From JAJDYQ01 sp965214035 (GTDB lineage: Bacteria; Pseudomonadota; Gammaproteobacteria; JAJDYQ01), in assembly GCA_965214035.1 (NCBI GenBank), contig OZ243932.1:1860001-1924000 (forward strand): DNA of 64,000 bases. Reading direction: 5' to 3'. Under the pieces are notes generated by a model. That model saw only the letters and a program-made list of their open reading frames with translations, did no database searches and was not told the DNA's origin. The translations under genes were made by a program, and so were the position numbers. Position 1 is the stretch's first letter, and each line of letters opens with the position of its first letter. This document shows, one piece after another, positions 17,810 to 27,134 of this stretch.

Positions 17810-19660
17810 CTATCCGGACTCCAGAAAGCTGCGCAGTTGTCCCGAGCGACTTGGATGACGCAACTTGCGAAGCGCCTTGGCTTCGATCTGGCGGATACGC
17901 TCACGCGTAACATCGAACTGCTTGCCGACCTCTTCCAGCGTATGGTCGGTATTCATGCCAATACCGAAGCGCATACGCAATACCTTGGCTTCACGCGGAG
18001 TAAGGCCGGCGAGGATTTTCTGGGTTGCCTCTCCAAGATTTTCCGAAGTAGCCGAATCAACCGGCGCGACTGTGTTGGCATCTTCAATGAAGTCACCGAG
18101 GTACGAGTCTTCATCGTCACCGACAGGAGTTTCCATGGAAACCGGTTCCTTGGCAATTTTGAGGACTTTGCGGATTTTATCTTCTGGCATGTCCATATAT
18201 TTAGCCAGTTCTTCGGGTTTCGCATCGCGCCCCATCTCCTGCAATACTCGGCGTGAGATACGATTAAGCTTGTTAATGGTTTCAATCATGTGAACGGGGA
18301 TGCGGATGGTACGAGCCTGATCAGCAATTGAGCGGGTTATAGCTTGACGAATCCACCATGTCGCATAAGTTGAGAATTTATAACCACGACGATATTCAAA
18401 CTTATCAACGGCCTTCATCAGACCGATGTTACCCTCCTGGATCAAGTCAAGAAACTGCAGTCCGCGATTAGTGTATTTTTTGGCGATGGATATAACCAAA
18501 CGCAGATTAGCCTCGCACATCTCTTTTTTGGCACGGCGGGCCTTGGCCTCGCCAACAGATAAACGGCGGCTGATATCCTTGATTTCCCGTACCGGTAGGC
18601 CGGCAGCCGTTTGCAATCTCAGTATTTTGTTTTGCAGGTAGATAATATCGTCCCTCAGATGGACCATCGCTTCCGAAAAATTCTGGCCACGCCTTATCTG
18701 ACGATCAACCCACATAAGATCGGTTTCGCTGCCGGGGAAACTGATAATAAATTCCTTGCGAGGCATGCCGGCATTCTTGACGCAGATGGTCATGACTTCA
18801 CGCTCATAGCGGCGAATCATACGAACATCCTCACGCAGGTCGTTGATAAGCCGCTCCATCAGACGGGGTGACAGCTTGAATTGAATGAACTGGTCACCGA
18901 CCATGCTGCGCCATTTTATTGTGGCTTTATGGTCACAGCCTCGTCTCCTGATTGAGTCCATGGCTTTGGCATGTGCTTTTGTCAGTTTGGTAAAGCGGGA
19001 CTTGATCTCTTTAGGATCCGGTCCCGTAGGGCCGTTATTCCCTTTGGATTTACTACCGGCAGTGTTACCGGTTCTTTGAGCCGGTCTGGCAATTTCATCC
19101 GGCTCTTCACGATCAATAAAGCCGGCCAGAATATTGGTCAATTTGGCTTCTTCTCGGGTATACAGCTCATACTGATCGAGAACGGTTCGGATGGTACGCG
19201 GATATTGGGCCAGAGTCTGCTGAACCTGTACGAGCCCTTCTTCAATTCGCTTGGCAATAGCGATCTCACCTTCACGAGTGAGGAGATCGGCTGTTCCCAT
19301 TTCACGCATGTACATGCGCACAGGGTCTGTAGTGCGACCAAACTCACTGTCCAGTGTGGTTAATGTGGCTGCGGCCTCTTCAGCAGCATCGTCGTCGGTA
19401 ATGTTCTCTTTGGTCAGCTCGATTACTTCGGCATCCGGGGTGTTCTCATATACGGTAATGCCCATATCATTGATAACGCTGATAATGTCTTCGATCTGAT
19501 CCGGATCGACGATACCGTCGGGGAGATGATCATTAACCTCCGCATAAGTCAGAAATCCCTTTTCCTTGCCCTTTGCAATCAGGTTTTTAATATCAGATTG
19601 CGGAGACTGTGGTTGCTGATGTTCTTCAATCACTGTGTATTCCCTTGTTGCGGTCTTCAT
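17810..19660 (-). CDS. rpoD: RNA polymerase sigma factor RpoD (sigma-70)
   Basis: The 616-residue primary sigma factor. Region 1.1 is at the N-terminus (IKNLIAKGKEKGFLTYAEVN). Region 1.2 has DPVRMYMREMGTADLLTREGE. Region 2 has the core-binding and -10 elements KYTNRGLQFLDLIQEGNIGLM and YKFSTYATWWIRQAI. Region 4 ends with TLEEVGKQFDVTRERIRQIE and LRKLRHPSRS. Length is normal, including the acidic non-conserved region. It ends the leftward rpsU-yqeY-dnaG-rpoD group, 149 bases downstream of dnaG. Confidence 0.98.
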   Translation of the reverse strand: MKTATREYTVIEEHQQPQSPQSDIKNLIAKGKEKGFLTYAEVNDHLPDGIVDPDQIEDIISVINDMGITVYENTPDAEVIELTKENITDDDAAEEAAATLTTLDSEFGRTTDPVRMYMREMGTADLLTREGEIAIAKRIEEGLVQVQQTLAQYPRTIRTVLDQYELYTREEAKLTNILAGFIDREEPDEIARPAQRTGNTAGSKSKGNNGPTGPDPKEIKSRFTKLTKAHAKAMDSIRRRGCDHKATIKWRSMVGDQFIQFKLSPRLMERLINDLREDVRMIRRYEREVMTICVKNAGMPRKEFIISFPGSETDLMWVDRQIRRGQNFSEAMVHLRDDIIYLQNKILRLQTAAGLPVREIKDISRRLSVGEAKARRAKKEMCEANLRLVISIAKKYTNRGLQFLDLIQEGNIGLMKAVDKFEYRRGYKFSTYATWWIRQAITRSIADQARTIRIPVHMIETINKLNRISRRVLQEMGRDAKPEELAKYMDMPEDKIRKVLKIAKEPVSMETPVGDDEDSYLGDFIEDANTVAPVDSATSENLGEATQKILAGLTPREAKVLRMRFGIGMNTDHTLEEVGKQFDVTRERIRQIEAKALRKLRHPSRSGQLRSFLESG

Positions 19661-19809
19661 CTACGAAGACAGTCAAAGAAAAGCCTGCAAGCGAATTAAC
19701 TCGGGCTAAAATAGTAGCGAGTCTCTTGCTCGGCAAACGAAACCAATAATTATAGCAGATCTTTTTGAGACTTTCCAGTTATATGCACATTTTTACTAAA
19801 AATTTTCTA

Positions 19810-21531
19810 CTATCCCTTGGCATCTTTTCTGATAATACTCTTCTCTTGTGCGGTAAGAGGGCACCCTTGTATCATTTTTTTAATAATCTGGTCCCGATGC
19901 AGGGGAGCATATTTGCCGAGTTTACAGAAATTATCCTTGAATTCCGTCTCCAGCCGATGCTCCTCAAGCTTAACCGGGCGTTGGGCCAATTTAGCGAGAT
20001 GTTGGCCATATTCGCTATTACGCCAGTGCTCGAGGATAACGCCCGGATGGATATCGGATTTATCTTTCAGAAAATCGAGCAATTCGGCCAATAAGGCTGC
20101 CCCCGGCACATTGTATCCGGCAAGACCGTCTATGTTATGTGCCAACTGCGCCAAAGAAGGTTGCTGTAGCAGTAATGTGATGAGAAGGCGCACCGAGGGG
20201 TCTTCTTTGCGGATAATGGGGCTGCCGGGGTTTCCGGCCGTGGGCTGCTGAACCAGCGTGGTAATTTCAACCAGTCGTTCGACTGACAGCTCAGTACGCT
20301 TCGACAGCTCGTCGAGCATGAGATCATAAAATACCCCACCTGGTAGCTTTTGCAGCAGAGGTTGAGCCTGCTTCACCAGTTGCGCACGGCCATCAGGCGT
20401 GGATGAATTGATGCTGGCATCCAGATGGGCGAAGAAATACTCCGAAAGTGTCTGGGCCTCGCCGGTCAGTCGTTCAAATACATCCCTTCCGTGCTGCCGG
20501 ATCATGCTATCCGGGTCCTCACCATCCGGCAGAAACAGAAATCGTACCATGCGACCATCACGCATAACCGGCAGGGTGTTTTCCAGTGCGCGCCAGGCAG
20601 CGTCACGACCGGCGCGGTCACCGTCAAAGCAAAAGATGATTGCCGGTGCTATCTTGAACAGTTTTTTCAAATGTTCGGCAGTAATGGCCGTGCCCATGGT
20701 GGCGACAACATTTCGCATACCATTTTGTGCCATGGCGATAACATCTATATAACCTTCAACAATATAAAAACTTTCCAGCTTTCTGACCGCTTTACGTGCT
20801 TCATAGAGACCATAGAGTTCTCTGCTTTTATGGAAAAGAGGGGTCTCCGGTGAATTGAGGTATTTGGCAGGACTGCTGTCGGGCTTTGTGATACGGCCCC
20901 CGAAGCCAATGGTTCGGCCCCGTTGGTCCCGAATGGGAAACATCAGTCGCTCACGGAAGCGGTCATGCGTATCTCCGTTATCCCATCGGGTCAGCATGCC
21001 ACTCTTTAGCAGTTCAGCGTGTTTGTCTTTCCCCAAAACAGGCGTGAGATTGTTCCAGCCAGATGGCGCATAACCGAGACCGTATTCAGCGGCAGTCTCG
21101 CCATTGAGGCCACGACTTTTCAGATAATCAATGGCGGCCTGGCTATATTTAAGTTGCTGACAGTAATAAGCCGTGACCTGCTCCAATAGCTCATACAGGT
21201 CTGCATTGGACTGCCTTGTAGGGGTTCCTTGCTCACGAGGCACCTCCATACCCTGCTGGGAAGCCAGTGATTCTACGGCCTCAACGAAGTCCATGCGACC
21301 GTATTCCATCAGAAAGGTTAAGGCAGTACCGTGAGCACCGCACCCAAAGCAATAGTAAAACTGTTTTACAGGGCTTACGGTAAAGGAAGGTGTCTTCTCA
21401 TTATGGAAGGGGCAGCATGCGCTGTAATCGCGGCCTGTTTTTTTCAGGGGGACATGGGCATCAATGACTTCGATGATATCAACGCGATTGATAAGATCAT
21501 CAATAAAAAGCTGTGGAATCAGACCGGCCAT
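19810..21531 (-). CDS. dnaG: DNA primase
   Basis: A 573-residue primase. The N-terminal zinc-binding domain reads ACCPFHNEKTPSFTV followed by YYCFGCGAHG. The TOPRIM catalytic core has YIVEGYIDVIAMAQNG and CFDGDRAGRDAAWRAL. The C-terminal helicase-interaction domain is shorter than usual but present. I place the start at ATG 21529-21531 (MAGLIPQLFIDDLINRVDI); a GTG two codons earlier is possible, and neither has a clear ribosome site. It makes RNA primers for the replication fork. Part of the macromolecular-synthesis operon. Confidence 0.97.
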   Translation of the reverse strand: MAGLIPQLFIDDLINRVDIIEVIDAHVPLKKTGRDYSACCPFHNEKTPSFTVSPVKQFYYCFGCGAHGTALTFLMEYGRMDFVEAVESLASQQGMEVPREQGTPTRQSNADLYELLEQVTAYYCQQLKYSQAAIDYLKSRGLNGETAAEYGLGYAPSGWNNLTPVLGKDKHAELLKSGMLTRWDNGDTHDRFRERLMFPIRDQRGRTIGFGGRITKPDSSPAKYLNSPETPLFHKSRELYGLYEARKAVRKLESFYIVEGYIDVIAMAQNGMRNVVATMGTAITAEHLKKLFKIAPAIIFCFDGDRAGRDAAWRALENTLPVMRDGRMVRFLFLPDGEDPDSMIRQHGRDVFERLTGEAQTLSEYFFAHLDASINSSTPDGRAQLVKQAQPLLQKLPGGVFYDLMLDELSKRTELSVERLVEITTLVQQPTAGNPGSPIIRKEDPSVRLLITLLLQQPSLAQLAHNIDGLAGYNVPGAALLAELLDFLKDKSDIHPGVILEHWRNSEYGQHLAKLAQRPVKLEEHRLETEFKDNFCKLGKYAPLHRDQIIKKMIQGCPLTAQEKSIIRKDAKG

Positions 21532-21610
21532 TAGCACATTTTAGCAGCCAATCGGGCAGGCATCACAAGAAGCAGCAAATGCGAACAGGTGCGCAGACGA
21601 GCGGGAGGAG

Positions 21611-22054
21611 TTAGCCCAGCTTTACTTTAACCCTGTCACTGACCGTGCTCATATCGGCACGACCATGTAGCTGGTTCTTCAGTTTGCCCATGACTTTGCC
21701 CATATCTTTTATGGAAGCAGCGCCGATATCAATGATGGCCTGATCAATTATGGCATTGATCTCCTCGTCTCCGAGCTGCTCAGGCAGATAGGCCTGAATG
21801 ATTTCGATCTCAGCCTGCTCTTTTTCAGCCAGCTCAGGGCGGTTACCCCTGATGTATTGCTCAATTGAGTCCTTGCGCTGCTTGAGCATTCTGGTCAACA
21901 CCATAATGGCATCAGCATCATTTAGCTTCCGGCGCTCATCAACCTCAACCTGCTTGAGCGCAGACAGGATCAGGCGCAATACTCCAGTCTTCTCTCTATC
22001 TCTGGCACGCATCGCCTCTTTGACATCATTATTAATGCTGTCTTGCAGGTTCAT
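21611..22054 (-). CDS. yqeY: GatB/YqeY-domain protein
   Basis: A 147-residue helical protein starting MNLQDSINNDVKEAMRARDR, with the family motifs TGVLRLILSALKQVEVD near residue 21 and AYLPEQLGDEEINAIIDQAI in the second half, ending with GKVMGKLKNQLHGRADM. This fold resembles the tRNA-binding tail of GatB. The cellular role is not established. The longer frame upstream overlaps rpsU and is not used. It sits between rpsU and dnaG, its usual place in gammaproteobacteria. Confidence 0.92.
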   Translation of the reverse strand: MNLQDSINNDVKEAMRARDREKTGVLRLILSALKQVEVDERRKLNDADAIMVLTRMLKQRKDSIEQYIRGNRPELAEKEQAEIEIIQAYLPEQLGDEEINAIIDQAIIDIGAASIKDMGKVMGKLKNQLHGRADMSTVSDRVKVKLG

Positions 22055-22124
22055 GGTCAACTCATATTGGATACAGGAGATATCCCGGGGAAACGCCTGA
22101 TACCGGGATGGTGATAATACGTGT

Positions 22125-22340
22125 TTAATACAGGCGGCGGCGCACCATACGTTCACGCCAGATTTTCTTTATATGGCGTTTTACCGCAGCAGCCTTTTTG
22201 CGTTTGCGAACCTGGGTTGGCTTTTCATAAAATTCGCGGCGCCGAACCTCGGCCAGAATGCCGGCTTTTTCACAGGAACGTTTGAAACGACGCATTGCGA
22301 TGTCAAAAGGTTCGTTTTCTTTGATTTTTACAGTTGGCAT
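22125..22340 (-). CDS. rpsU: 30S ribosomal protein S21
   Basis: A 71-residue basic protein, MPTVKIKENEPFDIAMRRFK, ending KKIWRERMVRRRLY, the standard S21 sequence. S21 is needed for efficient initiation on structured leaders. First gene of the leftward macromolecular-synthesis operon, divergent from tsaD with 111 bases between the two starts. The promoters for both directions must lie in that gap. Confidence 0.98.
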   Translation of the reverse strand: MPTVKIKENEPFDIAMRRFKRSCEKAGILAEVRRREFYEKPTQVRKRKKAAAVKRHIKKIWRERMVRRRLY

Positions 22341-22451
22341 TGATGCCTCATCTACAGTAACCTAAATTTTTAAGGGGCGCACGATTATACAGATGGATAA
22401 TGGCTAATGCAAAGAAAAAACCGTGCCCGAACAAAGCCTGAGGAAACTTCA

Positions 22452-23465
22452 ATGAAGGTGCTCGGGATTGAAACCTCCTGTGACGAGACCGGGGTTGCTG
22501 TTTATGATACCGAAGCCGGCCTGCTGGGACACTGTCTATACAGCCAGGCAATCCTGCATAAGGAATACGGTGGTGTGGTGCCTGAACTGGCTTCGCGTGA
22601 TCATATTCGAAAACTGACCCCGTTGATCCGTGAAGTGCTGGACAGATCCGGTCTGCAGCTGGCTGATCTGGGCGGCATTGCCTTTACCCGCGGGCCAGGG
22701 CTGATAGGGGCCTTGCTGACGGGAACTTCGCTTGGGTGTTCTCTGGCATTAGCGCTCGGCATTCCGGCAATCGGTGTTCACCACATGGAAGGACACCTTC
22801 TCGCACCAATGCTGGAGGAGAAACCACCGTCATTTCCATTTGTTGCCTTACTGGTCTCCGGTGGACATACGCAGCTCATGTCGGTGCAGGCTGTTGGCCG
22901 GTATGAAATTCTGGGGCAGTCTGTTGACGATGCAGTGGGCGAGTCTTTTGACAAAACAGCCAATTTACTTGACCTGGGTTATCCGGGCGGTCCGGCACTG
23001 GCGAAGCTGGCCGAGCAAGGTGACCTGAATCGATTTACCTTCCCGCGCCCAATGACTGACCGTCCTGGTCTGGATTTCAGCTTCAGCGGACTGAAAACCT
23101 TTGCCATGAACACCCTGAAAAACAACGGCGATGAACCAGAGATAAAGGAAAATATTGCTGCCGCTTTTCAGCAGGCTGTGGTGGAAACGCTTGTGATTAA
23201 ATGTCGGCGTGCACTCCGGCAAACCGGTTTTCAGACCCTGGTCGTCGCAGGAGGAGTGGGGGCCAACAAATGCCTGCGAAAGCTCCTTCAGATAGAAATG
23301 GAGAAAGTGGACGCACAGGTGTTTTTCCCCTCCATGGAATTCTGCACCGACAACGGTGCCATGATTGCCTATGCCGGTGCACTTCGGCTGGCTGTCGGGC
23401 AACGGGATAAAGCGGAACTTGCAGGCAGACCACGCTGGCCAATGGAGGAACTACCGGCTTTATAA
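22452..23465 (+). CDS. tsaD: tRNA N6-threonylcarbamoyladenosine synthase subunit TsaD
   Basis: A 337-residue ASKHA-fold protein, MKVLGIETSCDETGVAVYDT. It transfers threonylcarbamoyl from TC-AMP to A37 of ANN-reading tRNAs together with TsaB and TsaE. The iron-binding HHMEGH motif is near residue 110, followed by VSGGHTQLM. The start at ATG 22452 has GAGGAAACTTCA upstream. Divergent from rpsU, which is the classic arrangement in gammaproteobacteria. Confidence 0.97.
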   Translation: MKVLGIETSCDETGVAVYDTEAGLLGHCLYSQAILHKEYGGVVPELASRDHIRKLTPLIREVLDRSGLQLADLGGIAFTRGPGLIGALLTGTSLGCSLALALGIPAIGVHHMEGHLLAPMLEEKPPSFPFVALLVSGGHTQLMSVQAVGRYEILGQSVDDAVGESFDKTANLLDLGYPGGPALAKLAEQGDLNRFTFPRPMTDRPGLDFSFSGLKTFAMNTLKNNGDEPEIKENIAAAFQQAVVETLVIKCRRALRQTGFQTLVVAGGVGANKCLRKLLQIEMEKVDAQVFFPSMEFCTDNGAMIAYAGALRLAVGQRDKAELAGRPRWPMEELPAL

Positions 23466-23552
23466 ACAATATCGGCGTAATTGCCCGGCCCTACCCAAGC
23501 CAGAAGAGGACTTTTCCGCAGGGCGGGATATTAACCCTGTTATCTACATCTT

Positions 23553-24158
23553 TCAGTGCTTCACTGTCCTGTTTTCGGCTTTATCCGAAGTGGTAATCCT
23601 GCCCTCTCTACCACCGATCAGATTCCGTATATTGCTGCGATGACGCCAGCAAAGCACCATCGACATGCCGGCAAGGATCAGGGTTAATACTTCATCATGG
23701 TAAAAAAACCAGCTATAGACAGGTGCCAGAATCGCCATGGCGATTGAGGAGACAGAAGATATTTTAAACACACCAGCAGCAAGCAGCCATGTGACAGCGG
23801 CAGCCAGCCCCAGCATCCAACCGATACCAAAAAGGGCACCGAGCATTGTTGCTACGCCTTTGCCGCCCTTAAATCTGAAAAATACCGGATACAAGTGCCC
23901 CAGAAATGCGGACAATGCAGCGAAGCCAGTGGTTAGTGGCGGCATTTCGAAGACCCGACACAGCAACACGGGAAGCAGTCCCTTCAGCATATCGGCGATC
24001 AGTGTGATTGCAGCGGCCTTTCTGCCTCCGATACGCAGCACATTGGTGGCACCCGGATTGTGCGATCCCTGCCGCCCCGGATTGGGCAATCCCATCAATC
24101 GGCAGACGATAATGGCGCTGCATATTGAACCTGACAGATAGGCACCAAGGATAAACAT
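23553..24158 (-). CDS. plsY: Glycerol-3-phosphate acyltransferase PlsY
   Basis: An inner-membrane enzyme with five to six TM helices that acylates glycerol-3-phosphate from acyl-phosphate, the first step of phospholipid synthesis. Family motifs are SHNPGATNVLRIGG (loop 1), HLYPVFFRFKGGKGVATMLG (loop 2) and WRHRSNIRNL (loop 3). The start is uncertain: ATG at 24156-24158 gives 201 residues (MFILGAYLSGSIC), which aligns with the E. coli protein minus about seven residues. A GTG ten codons earlier and an ATG at 24224 are alternatives. It converges with tsaD and diverges from folB. Confidence 0.93.
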   Translation of the reverse strand: MFILGAYLSGSICSAIIVCRLMGLPNPGRQGSHNPGATNVLRIGGRKAAAITLIADMLKGLLPVLLCRVFEMPPLTTGFAALSAFLGHLYPVFFRFKGGKGVATMLGALFGIGWMLGLAAAVTWLLAAGVFKISSVSSIAMAILAPVYSWFFYHDEVLTLILAGMSMVLCWRHRSNIRNLIGGREGRITTSDKAENRTVKH

Positions 24159-24289
24159 GCCCTGTATGAATATAAGATCGTTCGCCACTATCGATAATGA
24201 ACAGAAGATTTCCGGGCGCAGCATTGTACATTACAATATATGAGTACCGGCAGGCAATTTATGGTGTTACGCGAATAAAGCGTGAAATT

Positions 24290-24643
24290 ATGGACAAGAT
24301 TTTTATTAACGACCTGAGAATCGACACCCTGATTGGGGTTTATGAATGGGAACGCCGTATCCGTCAGACCATAATTCTGGATATTGAAATGAGTGTCGAT
24401 GTGCATAAGGCCGCTGCCGGTGACAATATTGAAGATACGCTCAATTACAAGTCGGTCTGTAAGCGTCTGACAGAGTTTGTGCAAACAAGCGAATATCATC
24501 TTGTTGAGACCCTGATTGAAGAATGCGCCAGACTGATTATGGAGGAATTTTCCGTACCCTGGGTACGCATCAGGCTCAATAAAACCGGTGCCCTTCGCGG
24601 CGCACGCGATGTCGGTATTATTATCGAACGCGGTCATGCCTGA
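24290..24643 (+). CDS. folB: Dihydroneopterin aldolase
   Basis: A 117-residue FolB starting MDKIFINDLRIDTLIGVYEWE, the family signature with the catalytic Glu in the VYEWER turn; the catalytic Lys is in RLNKTGALRGARDVG. It cleaves 7,8-dihydroneopterin to the 6-hydroxymethyl pterin and glycolaldehyde in folate synthesis. Its last 8 bases overlap the start of folK, so the two are translationally coupled. An upstream in-frame ATG is ignored because it overlaps plsY. Confidence 0.95.
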   Translation: MDKIFINDLRIDTLIGVYEWERRIRQTIILDIEMSVDVHKAAAGDNIEDTLNYKSVCKRLTEFVQTSEYHLVETLIEECARLIMEEFSVPWVRIRLNKTGALRGARDVGIIIERGHA

Positions 24644-25133
24644 AGTTTTTGCCAGTCTGGGAAGCAACCGTGACCGGGAGCACAACATTATTTCTGCGGT
24701 TGCAGCGATTGGTCACTGTTTTGGCCCGCTGACCTGTTCAACGGTCTATCAGAACAAGGCGGTCGGGTTTGAAGGCGACGACTTTCTAAACATGGTGCTG
24801 TCTCTGCAAACCGAAATCAGCCCGATGGAGGTTCAAAAAAATTTTCGTCAGATCGAAGCTGCTCATGGTCGCACCCGTCAGGAAAAAAAATTTGCCCCCC
24901 GAACCCTGGATATCGACCTGATTCTTTATGGGGATCTGGTAATTAACGAAGGGCGACTGAGGCTGCCTCATGAAAATATTCTTGAATATGCGTTCGTATT
25001 GTGGCCCCTGACTGAAATAGCACCGGGATTGTTGCACCCCCACAAACAGCAAAGCTACCGGCAAATATGGCGTGAATACCAGAGAGGCCATGAGCTGCGC
25101 CCGGCAGATTTAACTCTGCCGGATACAAATTAA
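24636..25133 (+). CDS. folK: HPPK: 2-amino-4-hydroxy-6-hydroxymethyldihydropteridine pyrophosphokinase
   Basis: A 165-residue HPPK that moves pyrophosphate from ATP to the pterin made by FolB. The start MPEVFASLGSNRDREHNI overlaps the folB stop. The signature APRTLDIDLILYGD holds the two Mg-binding Asp residues and follows HGRTRQEKKF. The end is a slightly long tail. This is the second gene of a folB-folK pair; a pteridine reductase sits 1.2 kb downstream on the opposite strand. Confidence 0.95.
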   Translation: MPEVFASLGSNRDREHNIISAVAAIGHCFGPLTCSTVYQNKAVGFEGDDFLNMVLSLQTEISPMEVQKNFRQIEAAHGRTRQEKKFAPRTLDIDLILYGDLVINEGRLRLPHENILEYAFVLWPLTEIAPGLLHPHKQQSYRQIWREYQRGHELRPADLTLPDTN

Positions 25134-25163
25134 CTCAATTCACTATGATATTTGCCAGAAATG

Positions 25164-25183
25164 CAGTACACTTTAATGTACTG
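25164..25183. promoter_or_regulatory. 20-bp palindrome upstream of a one-TM protein gene
   Basis: Perfect inverted repeat with arms CAGTACA and TGTACTG separated by six A/T-rich bases, 110 bases upstream of the gene at 25293. It has no T-run and so does not look like a terminator; an operator for a dimeric regulator is possible. Nothing else was recognised in 25134-25292. Confidence 0.35.
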
Positions 25184-25292
25184 TATGAGAAACAATTGAA
25201 CAGGACTTTTAGGTTTGAACGACAGCAACTACAGTATCCTGGCGACAGGGTGCAAGGCAGTCTCCGATCATTGGCAGGGAGGTGATTAACGA

Positions 25293-26306
25293 ATGGCCAG
25301 AAAAAAAACAACCGGTGTCTCTGGAGGCGTCTCCCGCGGCCAGATGCCACATTCTTTGGTTTGGTATATTCGTTTTCGCGAAAAAGGTTCGAATGCTGAA
25401 ATTGCAAAGAGATACTTTACCAGCGCCGGCAGGATTGGTGACATCAGGCGCAATACAACCTTTAAGGACATTACTGAAGACACCACATTTTCCGAAAATG
25501 AGCTTGACAGGGCCCGTGACCATATTAAAAGGAACTTCACGAAAAACAGCGCAGGGGCCACCTTGCGAGATGCGGCTTACTCTTTGGCAAGGCTTGACGA
25601 GATCAGGGCGGGGACGACAAGTTCTCGCAAGGTCCGTAGAGGCACAAAATCCAGCAGCAAATCCGCGCACAGCTCATCCACAGTAACCGGCAGGCAATCA
25701 GCAAACAAGGATAGTGCCGCCGTTATAGCCACAGGTGAACAAAAAACAGACAAGCGACAAAAGGTATCTGAAAAACTGAAAAGCATGGGAGTCATGCCGG
25801 ATGCCGATGCTCCGGCACCTGCTGTACCAGCAGAGAAAAATCCGCTTAACATCAGGGCTGAATTTATTTTTGTTGCTTTGGCTGTCGTGTTTTTGGTCGC
25901 GTTTCTGGTATTTTTTGGTGGCGATGACATCTCCCGACAAACAGATGATGCGACCACTGTCGATGTAGCAGCAACTGCTGATAATATCGGACAGGCAAGC
26001 AGCAGGATTTCCGATTCACCGTTGCCTCCGGCTGCCATGCCGTCCACCACAGGAGAGGAGACCACCCGCTCCATGATGTCGTCCGATAAGAAACATTCGT
26101 CTGTTGCCGGCATGACTGAGGGAACAGGAGTTATTTCTACATCGCGGCGGGGTTCCATGTCTCCCGTGGCTGGCGAAGGTGGGCAGTTCCCCACGGACTC
26201 CGGCAATACCGCCAGTGATTCCGGTCAGCGTTCAGAACCTCGGACACCTCCATCGTCGGAAAAACTGCTTCCGGCGCCGGTCTGGCGCTGGGGCCAGATA
26301 CCGTAA
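25293..26306 (+). CDS. Unknown protein with conserved-looking N-domain and single TM helix
   Basis: A 337-residue protein I do not recognise. Residues 1-90 look folded and basic (MPHSLVWYIRFREKGSNAEI, then KRYFTSAGRIGDIRRNTTF). Residues 105-185 are Ser/Lys/Ala-rich and probably disordered. One TM helix lies at about 189-210 (FIFVALAVVFLVAFLVFFGG), and the last 125 residues are Ser/Pro/Thr-rich and low-complexity. This suggests a cytosolic N-domain tethered to the membrane by a linker, with an extended tail outside. GGGAGGTGATTAACG gives a strong ribosome site. It stands alone between folK and a convergent pteridine reductase. Confidence 0.75.
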   Translation: MARKKTTGVSGGVSRGQMPHSLVWYIRFREKGSNAEIAKRYFTSAGRIGDIRRNTTFKDITEDTTFSENELDRARDHIKRNFTKNSAGATLRDAAYSLARLDEIRAGTTSSRKVRRGTKSSSKSAHSSSTVTGRQSANKDSAAVIATGEQKTDKRQKVSEKLKSMGVMPDADAPAPAVPAEKNPLNIRAEFIFVALAVVFLVAFLVFFGGDDISRQTDDATTVDVAATADNIGQASSRISDSPLPPAAMPSTTGEETTRSMMSSDKKHSSVAGMTEGTGVISTSRRGSMSPVAGEGGQFPTDSGNTASDSGQRSEPRTPPSSEKLLPAPVWRWGQIP

Positions 26307-26334
26307 AAAGCGGTATTGTTGTTTTCCAGAACAC

Positions 26335-27090
26335 CTATATATTCAGCAGCCTTCCTCCATCAACCGGCAGTATATGCCCGGTGACATAGGCAGCATCGCG
26401 AAACAAAAACAGGACAGCAGCGGCGATATCTTCTGGTTGCCCGGATCGTTTGAGCGGGATGCGGCCAAGTATATCGGCCTGCATCTCCTCGCTCTGCCCG
26501 CTTTCCGGCCAGAGTATTGCGCCAGGGGCCACTCCATTGACTCTGATATCCGGGGCAAGCTCACGTGCCAGACTTTTGGTTAAAGCCAGCAAGCCGGATT
26601 TGGCAATGCTGTAAACGATGTGATTTTTCATTGGTCGCTCAGCATGGATATCAATGATATTAATGATACTACCCTGATGAACGGATAGCGGCCCTGCTGC
26701 TGCCTGAGACAAAAACAGAGGTGCCTTCAGATTACTGGTCAGCAGAATATCCCAGTCTTTTTCCGTTATACTGCCAATCGGTGTCGGATAAAATGCAGAT
26801 GCGTTATTGACCAGCAAATCCAGCCGGCCAAAGTGTTTGACACATGAATCGACCAAGCCGGCAAGCGCACTGGTTTCCAGCAAATCGGCCTGCATGAGCT
26901 GCACTGAATTTGCCCGGATGCCGTTAAGTTCATCGGCAAGCGATTCGGCACTCACCGCGGAAGATCGATAATGCAGGCAGAGCCTCATGCCAACCTGATG
27001 GAGAGTACGCACAATGCCGGCACCGATTCGCCTTGAGGCACCCGTAACGAGAGCGACTTTGCCTTCCATGTCCTGCGGGGTTGAGTTCAT
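26335..27090 (-). CDS. Pteridine reductase (SDR family)
   Basis: A 251-residue short-chain dehydrogenase. The cofactor loop reads TGASRRIGAG: Arg after TGxxx is the mark of pteridine reductases (FolM/PTR1) rather than general SDRs. The catalytic YSIAKSGL (YxxxK) and the motif NNASAFYPTPIG fit the same group, as does GSIINIIDIHAERP. It should reduce dihydropterins with NADPH. It diverges from midA with 44 bases between them, and folBK lies nearby, giving a loose pterin/folate neighbourhood. Confidence 0.85.
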   Translation of the reverse strand: MNSTPQDMEGKVALVTGASRRIGAGIVRTLHQVGMRLCLHYRSSAVSAESLADELNGIRANSVQLMQADLLETSALAGLVDSCVKHFGRLDLLVNNASAFYPTPIGSITEKDWDILLTSNLKAPLFLSQAAAGPLSVHQGSIINIIDIHAERPMKNHIVYSIAKSGLLALTKSLARELAPDIRVNGVAPGAILWPESGQSEEMQADILGRIPLKRSGQPEDIAAAVLFLFRDAAYVTGHILPVDGGRLLNI

Positions 27091-27134
27091 CTGCGTAAAA
27101 TGGCCGAGTAAAAATGCGACTATACTGATATTCC

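Noticed and set aside
17605..17913. Extension of the small Cys-rich protein upstream to 17913
   Set aside because: It would read through tRNA-Ile2 and into rpoD; the signal-peptide start at 17602-17604 is sufficient.
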